Below are positions 1-6,086 of a stretch of DNA of 7,848 nucleotides, piece after piece. The translations under genes were made by a program, and so were the position numbers. Origin of the DNA: Planctomycetota bacterium (GTDB lineage Bacteria > Planctomycetota > Planctomycetia > Pirellulales > Pirellulaceae); contig JAHWKS010000215.1 of NCBI GenBank assembly GCA_019347795.1, forward strand, positions 1-7,848, read 5' to 3'. Numbering within the stretch: the stretch's first letter is position 1; each line of letters begins with the position of its first letter. Under the pieces are notes generated by a model. That model was given only the letters and a program-made list of their open reading frames with translations, searched no databases and was not told the origin of the DNA.

Positions 1-546
1 AAGTTGAGGGGCAAGCATTCCAGATGCACGGGTCGCGCCGGCGTGGTTCGGCAAGGGACCGGGGCGCCACAAGAGGCGTCGGGAACGAGAACCGCCCCAG
101 GGGACCGGCGCTGCCACGGCGCGCATCGCCAAGCGGGACCGACAGAGGCGAGGCGATGCAAGGCGTGCAACTTGTGGGCTCCTCGGTCATGACGTGTTCC
201 AGGGCCAGTGGAATGCCCAAAGCATCTCGCGTGAAGGACGAGGACGAGATTCCAGGCTGCGCAATCGACCGCCGCAGCACCGGCAGCGCAGCTCCGACTT
301 GGGGCTTGGTTCTGCGTGGACGCCGCGACATGTTCCTTAACCGCCAGATGCGTCAGGAAGCGGGTGACGTCGCCTTCGGCGCCCGTGAAACTCGATGTAC
401 CGCCGAATCCCAGTTAATGTAGGCCTCCCGCGTGCTGCCCGTGATGCGCCACGGGGAGCTTTGGTCTATGATGTTGCGCGGTCGGGCATTGCTCTATCGG
501 GTCGCGGTCGCGGCTCACGCAGTTTAAAGAAGGATGCCGAAGAAGA
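1..546. other. Gene-poor left flank, no intact gene
   Basis: I see no intact coding region here. Short open frames exist on both strands (for example plus 24-422), but their translations are arginine-rich and low in hydrophobic residues, have no recognisable motif, and carry no ribosome binding site. The only recognisable content is a short recombinase-like fragment on the minus strand at 303-389, listed separately. A TATGAT at 467-472 could be a -10 element for the gene starting at 547, but no good -35 lies 16-18 bases upstream. Confidence 0.5.
303..389 (-). pseudogene. Relic of tyrosine recombinase (integron-integrase-like) N-terminal domain
   Basis: Read on the minus strand in one frame, this stretch gives FTGAEGDVTRFLTHLAVKEH followed by VAASTQNQA. 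This closely resembles the SAM-like N-terminal DNA-binding domain of integron integrases and related tyrosine recombinases, where a 'FLTHLAVxxxVxASTQNQALxALLFLY' segment is typical. The match stops abruptly after NQA: the expected LxALLFLY continuation is missing and the next codons (SRSCAAGAAA) do not fit. In an adjacent frame just upstream there is a YIEFHG stretch, which also suits this domain and suggests a frameshift. No catalytic domain (Arg, His, Tyr residues) is visible, so this is a fragment without function. The family call comes from remembered motif similarity over about 28 residues and is tentative. Confidence 0.5.
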
Positions 547-1593
547 ATGACTGAGTCGCCTGCATTTCCACCGTGCCCGCGCGATGTCGATGAACTGGAG
601 GATCAACTCAGCACGCCGACCGAGCGAGTCGTCGCCGCGCTCCGCGATCTGCCCGGCGACATTCTCATTCTCGGCGTGGGCGGAAAGATGGGGCCGACGC
701 TGGCGCGGATGGCGCGGCGGGCCGGCGACGCGGCGGGAATCCGCCGCCGCGTGATCGGCGTCTCGCGGTTCTCCTCCGCCGACGCGCGGGACCGGTTGGA
801 GTCGTGGGGAGTTGAAACGATCGCGGCCGACCTGCTCGATGAAAAGGCGCTGGCGAGTCTGCCGGATGCGGAGAACGTCGTCTTCATGGCGGGATACAAG
901 TTCGGCGCCGCGGGGAATCCTTCGCTCACCTGGGCGATGAACTGCCACCTGCCGGCGCTCGTGGCCCAGCGATTCCGGCACAGCCGGATTGCGGCGTTCT
1001 CCTCCGGCAACGTCTACGGCGTCACGCCCGTCGACCGCGGCGGCTCGCGCGAGAGCGACATTCCGGCGCCCGTGGGGGAATACGCGATGTCGGTCCTCGG
1101 CCGCGAGCGAATCCTGGAGCACTTCAGCCGGACGCTCGGCACGCCCATGACCATCCTGCGGCTCAACTACGCGGTAGAGTTGCGATACGGGGTGCTGGTC
1201 GATCTGGCGAAGAAGATCCATGACGGAGAATCGGTAGACGTGACGATGGGCGCGGTCAACGTCATCTGGCAAGCCGAGGCGAACGCGATGGCGCTGGCGT
1301 CGCTGGCGCACGCCGCCTCGCCGCCGTGGACCGTCAACCTCGCCGGCCCGGAGGTTCTTCAAGTGCGGGATATCTGTCATCGGCTGGGCGAACTGCTGAA
1401 TCGCCCTGCGATGATCGATGGCGCCGAGGCGCCGGACGCCCTCTTGAGCGACGGCCGAGCCGCCTACCCAATCCTCGGCCGGCCGGAGATGCCGATCGAG
1501 CAGATGCTCCGCTGGACGGCCGAGTGGGTGCAGCGAGGGGGCGAAACGCTGCAAAAACCAACACACTTCGAGGTCCGCGACGGCAAGTTTTAA
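547..1593 (+). CDS. NAD-dependent epimerase/dehydratase-like protein (atypical extended SDR)
   Basis: A 348-residue soluble protein with a Rossmann-type fold. After a hydrophilic N-terminal lead, a beta strand DILILGVGGKMG (residues 38-49) carries the glycine-rich dinucleotide-binding loop. VVFMAGYKFG (111-120) fits the strand and loop lining the cofactor, and FSSGNVYG (151-158) is the Ser-containing active-site strand of epimerase/dehydratase proteins. The expected YxxxK is present only in part: Y179 is there (GEYAMSVLGRER), but the lysine position (183) is valine. The C-terminal half (NLAGPEVLQVRDI, 264-276) fits the substrate-binding part of this family. Activity is therefore probably reductase-like, or a binding role; the substrate is unknown. 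The ATG at 547 is preceded by a GAAGGA-type site about 11 bases upstream. It stands alone on the plus strand, with no partner gene before the repeat-rich gap that follows. Confidence 0.85.
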   Translation: MTESPAFPPCPRDVDELEDQLSTPTERVVAALRDLPGDILILGVGGKMGPTLARMARRAGDAAGIRRRVIGVSRFSSADARDRLESWGVETIAADLLDEKALASLPDAENVVFMAGYKFGAAGNPSLTWAMNCHLPALVAQRFRHSRIAAFSSGNVYGVTPVDRGGSRESDIPAPVGEYAMSVLGRERILEHFSRTLGTPMTILRLNYAVELRYGVLVDLAKKIHDGESVDVTMGAVNVIWQAEANAMALASLAHAASPPWTVNLAGPEVLQVRDICHRLGELLNRPAMIDGAEAPDALLSDGRAAYPILGRPEMPIEQMLRWTAEWVQRGGETLQKPTHFEVRDGKF

Positions 1594-1626
1594 GCACCCG
1601 TGCAGGTATATGTCGCCGCGGGTTGA

Positions 1627-1680
1627 TTGAACAGGAGTCAACAGAGACAACGGAGGAGAATTCTCTGTGGTCTCTGTTGG
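1627..1680 (+). repeat. Palindromic intergenic repeat, copy 1
   Basis: It begins with TTGAACAGGAG and contains a perfect 10-base inverted repeat, CAACAGAGAC (1639-1648) against GTCTCTGTTG (1670-1679). Nested inside is the perfect palindrome GAGAATTCTC (1656-1665). The purine-rich strand, when translated, gives the EQESTETTEEN type of string that I recognise as a frequent artefact of a repeat family widespread in planctomycete, verrucomicrobial, acidobacterial and similar genomes. About the first 30 bases are repeated in inverted orientation at 1902-1934 with around four or five differences. Confidence 0.75.
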
Positions 1681-1688
1681 CAAAGGGA

Positions 1689-1870
1689 TGCCTGTTTGTG
1701 GAAGTCACGGCGGTCGAAAAGGTTCATCCAATCATCCAGCCAACAAGGCGCAACTGCTCAGCTACATGAAATGTCTTGATATCCGGCTGGGATTGACTAT
1801 CAACTTCCATGTTCTCAAACTGACCGACGGAGTGTCGAGGCTGATTCTTCCTGGAGCCAACGTGGAATGA
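1689..1870 (+). pseudogene. C-terminal fragment of GxxExxY-family protein, frameshifted
   Basis: Two overlapping plus-strand frames together give the C-terminal half of a GxxExxY protein, a small nuclease-fold-like family of unknown function and roughly 120-130 residues. One frame (from 1689) reads CLFVEVTAVEKVHPI. The other reads HPANKAQLLSYMKCLDIRLG, then LTINFHVLKLTDGVSRLILP and GANVE, ending with the TGA at 1868-1870. The join lies around 1725-1737, inside a short near-repeat (ATCCAATCATCCA) that could explain the slip. The family hallmarks visible are the E-x-K/T-x-V-E strand, the AQLLSYM helix and the LGLxINF strand. The N-terminal half with the GxxExxY motif itself is missing, and its place is taken by the palindromic repeat at 1627-1680. 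The fragment is bounded by that repeat and an inverted copy at 1871-1936. I am confident of the family and that the gene is broken. Confidence 0.8.
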
Positions 1871-1936
1871 GTCAACGGAGAAGGCAGAGGAAACAGAGAC
1901 GCTCCTTCTCCGTTTCCTCTGTTGCCTCCTGTTCAA
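1871..1936 (-). repeat. Palindromic intergenic repeat, copy 2 (inverted)
   Basis: It starts directly after the TGA of the GxxExxY fragment and ends with CTCCTGTTCAA, the reverse complement of the start of copy 1. It holds two overlapping perfect stems: AACGGAGAAGG (1874-1884) with CCTTCTCCGTT (1904-1914), and CAGAGGAAAC (1885-1894) with GTTTCCTCTG (1912-1921). They share bases 1912-1914 and so cannot both form fully, giving alternative hairpins. No long T-run follows, so it is not an obvious intrinsic terminator. Confidence 0.75.
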
Positions 1937-2092
1937 AGCTACCCGCCATCGCAAGGAATGGCTTCATGTCGTCAATCGGTAACAATATACGTTCCGATGT
2001 GCTTAGGGCGCGGCGACGAAACAGAAGCGGGCGGCTCACGGTATGATGTGAGGGCGCCCACGCTCCGGATATCGGAACACGGCAGAGGTTTA

Positions 2093-3052
2093 ATGGCGGA
2101 TCCGCCGACAATTCACGTCGAATCGCTCGAGAAGACCTATCGCGACGGCTGGTTTCGCCGCCGCGGAGTGCAGGCGCTCACCGGGGTTTCCTTCCACGTC
2201 GAGCCGGGCGAAATCTTCGGGCTGCTGGGTCCCAACGGGGCGGGCAAGACCACGTTCATCAAAATTCTGCTGGGGATCGCGCGGAAAAGCGGCGGTTCGG
2301 CCCAGCTTCTCGGCTGGCCCGCCGGGGATCGCCGCGGCCGCCGGCGGGTCGGGTATCTGCCCGAGCATCTCCGCATCCCGGGCCATCAGAACGCCCGCAC
2401 CGCCTTGGAGTATTACGGCAAATTGAGCGGGATGTCCGGCGCCGAAGTCCGCGCCCGCCGCGACGTGCTCCTGGAAACCGTGGGGCTGGCGGGGAGAGAG
2501 AAAGACAGCACGCGGAAGTACTCCAAGGGAATGTTGCAGCGATTGGGGCTGGCCCAGGCGTTGCTCCATGACCCGCAGCTTTTGATGCTCGACGAGCCGA
2601 CGGACGGCTTGGACCCGGTCGGCCGATCGCACGTGCGGGCGATCCTCAAGCGGCTCAAGGGGGAAGGGAAGACGATCTTCCTCAACAGCCACCTGCTCTC
2701 GGAAGTGGAGATGATCTGCGACCGCGTGGCGATCCTCGACCGCGGCCGGCTCAAGTACGTTGGCCCGGTGAGCGACGTTGCCGGCCGGGCGTCGGAAGCG
2801 GCGGAACTGGAGGTGCATCTCGAGGTGGCGGGGGACGAATCGCAAGTGCGGGCGGCGCTGAACGGAGAGCCGCTCGACGCCTGGGAGCAGATTTCGTCCT
2901 CGTCGTTCCGCGCCGCATTGCGGCTCCCAAACCAGGAAGCCGTAGACGCCTGCATCGACCGGCTGCGGGCCGGCGGCGTGAGCATCATCTCCCTTTCCCG
3001 CTCCCGCGTCTCCCTGGAAGACGCCTTCCTCAAAATGCTGGAACGGAAGTGA
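2093..3052 (+). CDS. ABC transporter ATP-binding protein
   Basis: A 319-residue cytoplasmic ATPase that powers an ABC-2 type exporter, presumably with the permease encoded next. The Walker A motif is GPNGAGKT (residues 46-53) and the Q-loop region is VGYLPEHLRIPG (86-97), with Glu where many ABC proteins have Gln, as is usual in this subfamily. The signature is YSKGMLQR (143-150) in place of LSGGQ. Walker B is LLMLDEPT (163-170), the D-loop GLDP (172-175) and the switch histidine H200 (NSHLLSE). Residues from about 225 form an extra C-terminal domain, ending with the SLEDAFLKM string typical of DrrA/CcmA/NatA-like exporters. The open frame extends upstream to about 1922, through the palindromic repeat, but homology begins only after the ATG at 2093, which has an AGAGG sequence a few bases before it; I chose that start. 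The substrate cannot be told from the sequence. Confidence 0.95.
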   Translation: MADPPTIHVESLEKTYRDGWFRRRGVQALTGVSFHVEPGEIFGLLGPNGAGKTTFIKILLGIARKSGGSAQLLGWPAGDRRGRRRVGYLPEHLRIPGHQNARTALEYYGKLSGMSGAEVRARRDVLLETVGLAGREKDSTRKYSKGMLQRLGLAQALLHDPQLLMLDEPTDGLDPVGRSHVRAILKRLKGEGKTIFLNSHLLSEVEMICDRVAILDRGRLKYVGPVSDVAGRASEAAELEVHLEVAGDESQVRAALNGEPLDAWEQISSSSFRAALRLPNQEAVDACIDRLRAGGVSIISLSRSRVSLEDAFLKMLERK

Positions 3053-3071
3053 TGCTCTGATCGGATGACCG

Positions 3072-3112
3072 ATCGCGAAACCGCAAGCGGCATCGCTTGC
3101 GGCCAGCGCGAT
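3072..3112 (+). promoter_or_regulatory. Intercistronic stem-loop between ATPase and permease genes
   Basis: A perfect 8-base stem, CCGCAAGC (3081-3088) with GCTTGCGG (3095-3102), closes a six-base loop. An outer 6-base stem, ATCGCG (3072-3077) with CGCGAT (3107-3112), extends it across a small internal loop. No T-run follows, so it is unlikely to terminate transcription. It could stabilise the upstream message or tune the ratio of ATPase to permease. It would bury the ATG at 3111, which favours the permease start at 3156. Confidence 0.6.
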
Positions 3113-3155
3113 GCAATCGCCCAAGAGCCGACGCCGCACGATCCATACACTGCTC

Positions 3156-5456
3156 ATGCGACCCTACTTTGCCATCATCAAAGACTCCTTCCGCGAAGCG
3201 CTCGCCTCGCGGACGCTGTGGATTTTGCTGGTGCTGATTGCGGTGACGCTGACGGCATTGGCGCCGTTCTCGTATCGTCCGGTGCTCACAGCGGGGCTGC
3301 GGCATCGGGATATATTGGATTGGTCGGACTTCATCGCGGAGCTGCGCAAGGCGGCGGGACAAGACGAGCCATCACCCGCCGCGCACATTTGGCGCCTACT
3401 GGACGAGCCGACGAGAGAGCGGCTGCGAGATTTCCAGGAGCCGCCCCGCGACGCGGCGGCGCCCGATCGGCTGGCCTGGGAGCAAATCGTCGGCGGGCTG
3501 CGCGATGAATTGAATCAGTTCATGAAGCAAGCCGCGTTCTACAACGCCGACGCCTGGCGCCGCGTGAACTTCCAAGCCGAGGGGCGGCGGCTGGCGCTCG
3601 CCGATCCCGCGGAACTGAGCCAGGAGGAGATCGGCCGCCGCAATCGATTGGCGCTGGAGGCCGCCTTTCCCGACCTGGTCCGCATCAGCCCGCCGAACTC
3701 GACGCAGTTCACGTATCTGGGAATGGAGGTGTTCTGGCCCGTCCCCTTCGAGCCGGAGGACGTGCAAGAGCCATTGACGCCGGGCATCGCCTTCGTCCTA
3801 GACTGGGTGGTGGGGCCGGTGGGCATCTTCGTCGCGGTGCTGGTCACCGCTTCGATCATCCCGCAGATGTTCGACGCCGGCGCGCTCAACTTGCTGTTGA
3901 GCAAGCCCATCTCGCGGTCGTTGCTGTTTCTGTTCAAGGTGCTGGGGGGCTGCGCCTTCGTGCTGATCGCGGCCGCGATTTTGTTCGTGGGATTGTGGCT
4001 GATCCTCGGCGTTCGCCTGGGGATCTGGAGCCATGAGCTGTTGCTGTACATCCCGATCTACATGTTCCTGTTCATCATCTATTACGTCGTCTCCGCATTC
4101 TCGGGGCTGGTGTGGCGAAGCACGATCGTGGCGATCGCCGTGAGCGTCGCATTTTGGGCCGCCTGCTATGGAGTCGGCTCAGCCGAGTGGGCGCTGCGGT
4201 CGTTCCTCCTGGAGCCGCAGCAGATCACGCACATCGTGCCGGCGGGGAAAATGATTCTGACCCTCAACGAGTTTCGCGTGCCGAATGTCTGGGATGAGAA
4301 GTCGCAGGAATGGCAGGAGGTGTTTCTCACGGCGCAACAACAGCAAATTCGCAATCGCTTCCCACTTCGGCTGCCGGAGATCGACGCGCTGGCGTACGTT
4401 CCCCAGAAAGAGCGGCTGCTTGTGATTCAGCGAGAGTTCACCGGCGGCCGCGCGCTGTGGGCCGGTAGCGGCGAAAGCGGCTGGCGGCGAAGGGGCGGCG
4501 GCGATGTTCCCTCCGACGTGATCGGGCTGTTCGTCGAGCCGGACGGGGAAGTCGTCGCGGTCGCCCGGTCCGGCGTGCATCGCCTCACGGGCGATCCCAC
4601 GGCGGCGCCGCGGAGCGACGCCCTCTTCGGACTGGGCAATCTCCTGCCGAAGGCGCCGCTGTTCGCCGAGGTCTCCCGCAGTCTTCCGCCGTTCCCCGAG
4701 CCGCATGCCGCCGCCATGGCCGGGGAGTCGGGCAGGATCGCCGTCTATACCCGCGGGCGCCTTTACCTTCTTGCGGCCGATGAGGAGGGACGCTACCGCG
4801 TGGAGCACGAGGAGCGGCTGGCGATCGATGAGGAAGAGCCGGCCGTGCTCGCATTCGGCCGGGACACGATCCTGATTGCAACGAAGGAAGGCGAAGTGCT
4901 GGAAGTGGAAGCCGACTCGCTCCAGACGCGGCGAACGCTTAAGCCCGAGGCGGCCTCGCCGCCGCGGTTTGCATACGCATCGCCGCAAGGGAGATACCTG
5001 GCGATCGTCTTCCACAACGGAAAGCTCTGGTTGTACGACAATCAAACGCAGACGCTCGAGCGGCCGTCCTTCGCGGGACAGGGTGAAATCTCGGCCGCGG
5101 CTTTTCCCTCCGAGGAGGAGATTCTCGTGGCGGATCGGGCGGTTCGCGTCAGCCGGTACTCGCTTGAATCGCAGCAAGTGAAGGAGCGAATCGCCCCGGA
5201 GATGGACCTGCTGCACGTCGTTTACCGCTACGCCGTGCTGCCGATCTACACGATCTTCCCCAAGCCGAGCGAGCTCTACAAAACGAGCCAGTACCTGATT
5301 ACGGGGCAAGAGACGCAGGCGATCGAAGACGGCGGCGACGATCTCTCCGACCCGCAGACGAAGCTTCATCCTTGGCGCCCCGTCTGGAGCAGCCTCGCGT
5401 TTGTGGTCGTCATGCTCATCCTGGCGTGCGCCTACTTTGAGCGACAGGAATTTTGA
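3156..5456 (+). CDS. ABC-2 type permease with large inserted propeller-like domain
   Basis: A 766-residue membrane protein, probably the channel partner of the ATPase just upstream. MRPYFAIIKDSFREALASRT starts it, as is usual in such permeases, then TM1 (about 20-38). A roughly 180-residue soluble region follows, then TM2 (218-236), the cytoplasmic NLLLSKPISRS loop (245-255) typical of ABC-2 permeases, TM3 (262-286), TM4 (296-316) and TM5 (322-340). Residues from about 405 to 680 contain several strand-rich blocks (IDALAYVPQKERLLVIQ, VIGLFVEPDGEVVAVAR, GRIAVYTRGRLYLLA, PRFAYASPQGRYLAIVF, ISAAAFPSEEEILVADR) that look like beta-propeller blades. TM6 (742-760) ends the protein at ERQEF. Counting membrane passes from a cytoplasmic N terminus places both soluble regions outside the cytoplasm. 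The frame also has an ATG at 3111, but it sits inside a hairpin and adds a non-conserved basic lead; neither start has a clear ribosome binding site. The substrate is unknown. Confidence 0.85.
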   Translation: MRPYFAIIKDSFREALASRTLWILLVLIAVTLTALAPFSYRPVLTAGLRHRDILDWSDFIAELRKAAGQDEPSPAAHIWRLLDEPTRERLRDFQEPPRDAAAPDRLAWEQIVGGLRDELNQFMKQAAFYNADAWRRVNFQAEGRRLALADPAELSQEEIGRRNRLALEAAFPDLVRISPPNSTQFTYLGMEVFWPVPFEPEDVQEPLTPGIAFVLDWVVGPVGIFVAVLVTASIIPQMFDAGALNLLLSKPISRSLLFLFKVLGGCAFVLIAAAILFVGLWLILGVRLGIWSHELLLYIPIYMFLFIIYYVVSAFSGLVWRSTIVAIAVSVAFWAACYGVGSAEWALRSFLLEPQQITHIVPAGKMILTLNEFRVPNVWDEKSQEWQEVFLTAQQQQIRNRFPLRLPEIDALAYVPQKERLLVIQREFTGGRALWAGSGESGWRRRGGGDVPSDVIGLFVEPDGEVVAVARSGVHRLTGDPTAAPRSDALFGLGNLLPKAPLFAEVSRSLPPFPEPHAAAMAGESGRIAVYTRGRLYLLAADEEGRYRVEHEERLAIDEEEPAVLAFGRDTILIATKEGEVLEVEADSLQTRRTLKPEAASPPRFAYASPQGRYLAIVFHNGKLWLYDNQTQTLERPSFAGQGEISAAAFPSEEEILVADRAVRVSRYSLESQQVKERIAPEMDLLHVVYRYAVLPIYTIFPKPSELYKTSQYLITGQETQAIEDGGDDLSDPQTKLHPWRPVWSSLAFVVVMLILACAYFERQEF

Positions 5457-5459
5457 ACG

Positions 5460-5861
5460 ATGACGTCGAACGATTCGACTTCGGACGCCTCCGCCACTTT
5501 GGGATGGCTTCGCTTCCGCCTCCGCGAACTCTTTCTGATCGTTCTCGCGGCGGCGCTGGCGGTCGGCTGGTACAGCAACTCCCTCCGACGCGGATCGGAC
5601 GGCGGCACCCCAAAGCCCGTGGCGGCCGGCCACGTCGCCGGGCCGCTCCTGGTGAACTACCGCGTGCAATATGGGAACACGACATTCAGCCACCGCGAGA
5701 TTCCGGCGGCGTCGCTGGACTTTCACGAGACGTATGTCGTCGTGACTTACGCGAGCGGTCGCGGCCGGATCATTCCCGTTTCTTCGCTCCGCTCATTCGA
5801 GTGGAGACCGGCGCCGGCGGAACGTGATTCGTCGCCGTCGAGCAGTTCCCACCGACATTGA
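5460..5861 (+). CDS. Small single-pass membrane protein of unknown function
   Basis: A 133-residue protein. A polar N-terminal lead and a basic RFRLRE segment (18-23) precede one membrane helix, LFLIVLAAALAVGWY (24-38). The positive residues before the helix suggest the N terminus is cytoplasmic and the rest (39-133) is outside. The outer part has strand-like blocks (LLVNYRVQYG, ASLDFHETYVVVTYASG, RIIPVSSLRSFEW) and a disordered serine-rich tail ending SSSSHRH. I do not recognise a named family, though the anchor resembles many short planctomycete membrane proteins. The start codon lies three bases after the permease stop, with AGGA 10 bases upstream inside the permease gene, so it is probably translated from the same message and may be an accessory subunit. 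No catalytic motif is visible. Confidence 0.75.
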   Translation: MTSNDSTSDASATLGWLRFRLRELFLIVLAAALAVGWYSNSLRRGSDGGTPKPVAAGHVAGPLLVNYRVQYGNTTFSHREIPAASLDFHETYVVVTYASGRGRIIPVSSLRSFEWRPAPAERDSSPSSSSHRH

Positions 5862-5867
5862 CACCGA

Positions 5868-5904
5868 CCTCGCGTTAAATCGCCGCGAGGGGCTAATCTT
5901 TTCT
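5868..5904 (+). terminator. Probable intrinsic terminator of the ABC operon
   Basis: A perfect 7-base stem, CCTCGCG (5868-5874) with CGCGAGG (5884-5890), and a nine-base loop begin six bases after the stop of the last operon gene. It is followed by GGCTAATCTTTTC. The T-tract is short and begins several bases after the stem, so termination may be weak, but the placement is right. Confidence 0.45.
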
Positions 5905-5968
5905 CCCGGAGGCCGCATCGCGCAACTTCGCGTTGTGCAGTAGCTTATGGCAAATCCATTCAGGGGGG

Positions 5969-5998
5969 TTGACGTATTCTACTGTACGTATGTATAAT
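5969..5998 (+). promoter_or_regulatory. Near-consensus housekeeping sigma promoter
   Basis: TTGACG (5969-5974) matches five of six bases of the -35 consensus, and TATAAT (5993-5998) matches the -10 consensus exactly, with an 18-base spacer. The AT-rich patch stands out from GC-rich surroundings. Transcription would begin near 6005, at the start of a hairpin, and run toward the small gene at 6087. This is the clearest promoter in the window. Confidence 0.75.
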
Positions 5999-6004
5999 AT
6001 ATGT

Positions 6005-6033
6005 GGCTGCCGGACGTCCCCCGCGGGGCAGCC
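6005..6033 (+). promoter_or_regulatory. Leader hairpin at the predicted transcript 5' end
   Basis: A perfect 7-base stem, GGCTGCC (6005-6011) with GGCAGCC (6027-6033), starts about seven bases after the -10 element, so the transcript would begin with it. The GC-rich loop contains GGACGTCC. A 5'-terminal stem of this kind can protect a message from decay; no known riboswitch fold is recognisable. Confidence 0.45.
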
Positions 6034-6086
6034 AATTCCTTTGCTCTGCTGCCCCGCCGCCTTCTCTCGCAATTCAGGATGCGATC

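Larger units (their letters stand above)
1627..1936. mobile_element. Possible small repeat-bounded element carrying GxxExxY relic
   Basis: The outer ends of the two palindromic repeats form terminal inverted repeats of about 30 bases (TTGAACAGGAG... at 1627 and ...CTCCTGTTCAA ending at 1936), enclosing the broken GxxExxY gene in a 310-base unit. I see no target-site duplication: the left flank is GGGTTGA and the right flank is AGCTACC. No transposase is present, so if it ever moved it did so in trans. The alternative is two independent repeat copies that happen to flank the relic. Confidence 0.45.
1594..2092. other. Repeat-rich intergenic gap between SDR gene and ABC operon
   Basis: This stretch has no intact gene. 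Its left part (about 1627-1936) is occupied by two oppositely oriented palindromic repeats bracketing a GxxExxY gene fragment. The right part (about 1937-2092) is the upstream region of the ABC transporter operon. It contains a TATGAT at 2042-2047 flanked by CTCAC (2035-2039) and GTGAG (2048-2052), a small dyad that could mark a promoter or operator. There is no good -35 at the right distance, so this stays tentative. Confidence 0.55.

Noticed and set aside
24..422. Plus-strand open frame of 132 codons in the left flank
   Set aside because: It has no ribosome binding site, no motif and an atypical composition, and it overlaps the recombinase-like fragment on the other strand.
466..1683. Long minus-strand open frame (405 codons)
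   Set aside because: It lies opposite the SDR gene, and its translation is arginine/histidine-rich without motifs. High-GC codon bias on the plus strand explains the lack of stops.
1627..1936. CRISPR-like or tandem repeat array
   Set aside because: There are only two repeat copies, in opposite orientation, with a gene fragment between them and no regular spacers.
1922..2092. Upstream extension of the ABC ATPase frame
   Set aside because: The extra codons run out of the palindromic repeat and show no similarity to the family; the ATG at 2093 fits the domain start.
2090..3157. Minus-strand open frame of 355 codons
   Set aside because: It mirrors the ABC ATPase gene, which has every expected motif on the plus strand.
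4179..5726. Minus-strand open frame of 515 codons
   Set aside because: It is antisense to the permease and the small membrane protein, with arginine-rich composition and no recognisable domain.
6003..6086. Earlier ATG at 6003 for the small basic protein
   Set aside because: It lies at or before the predicted transcription start and has no ribosome binding site, whereas 6087 has AGGA at good spacing.
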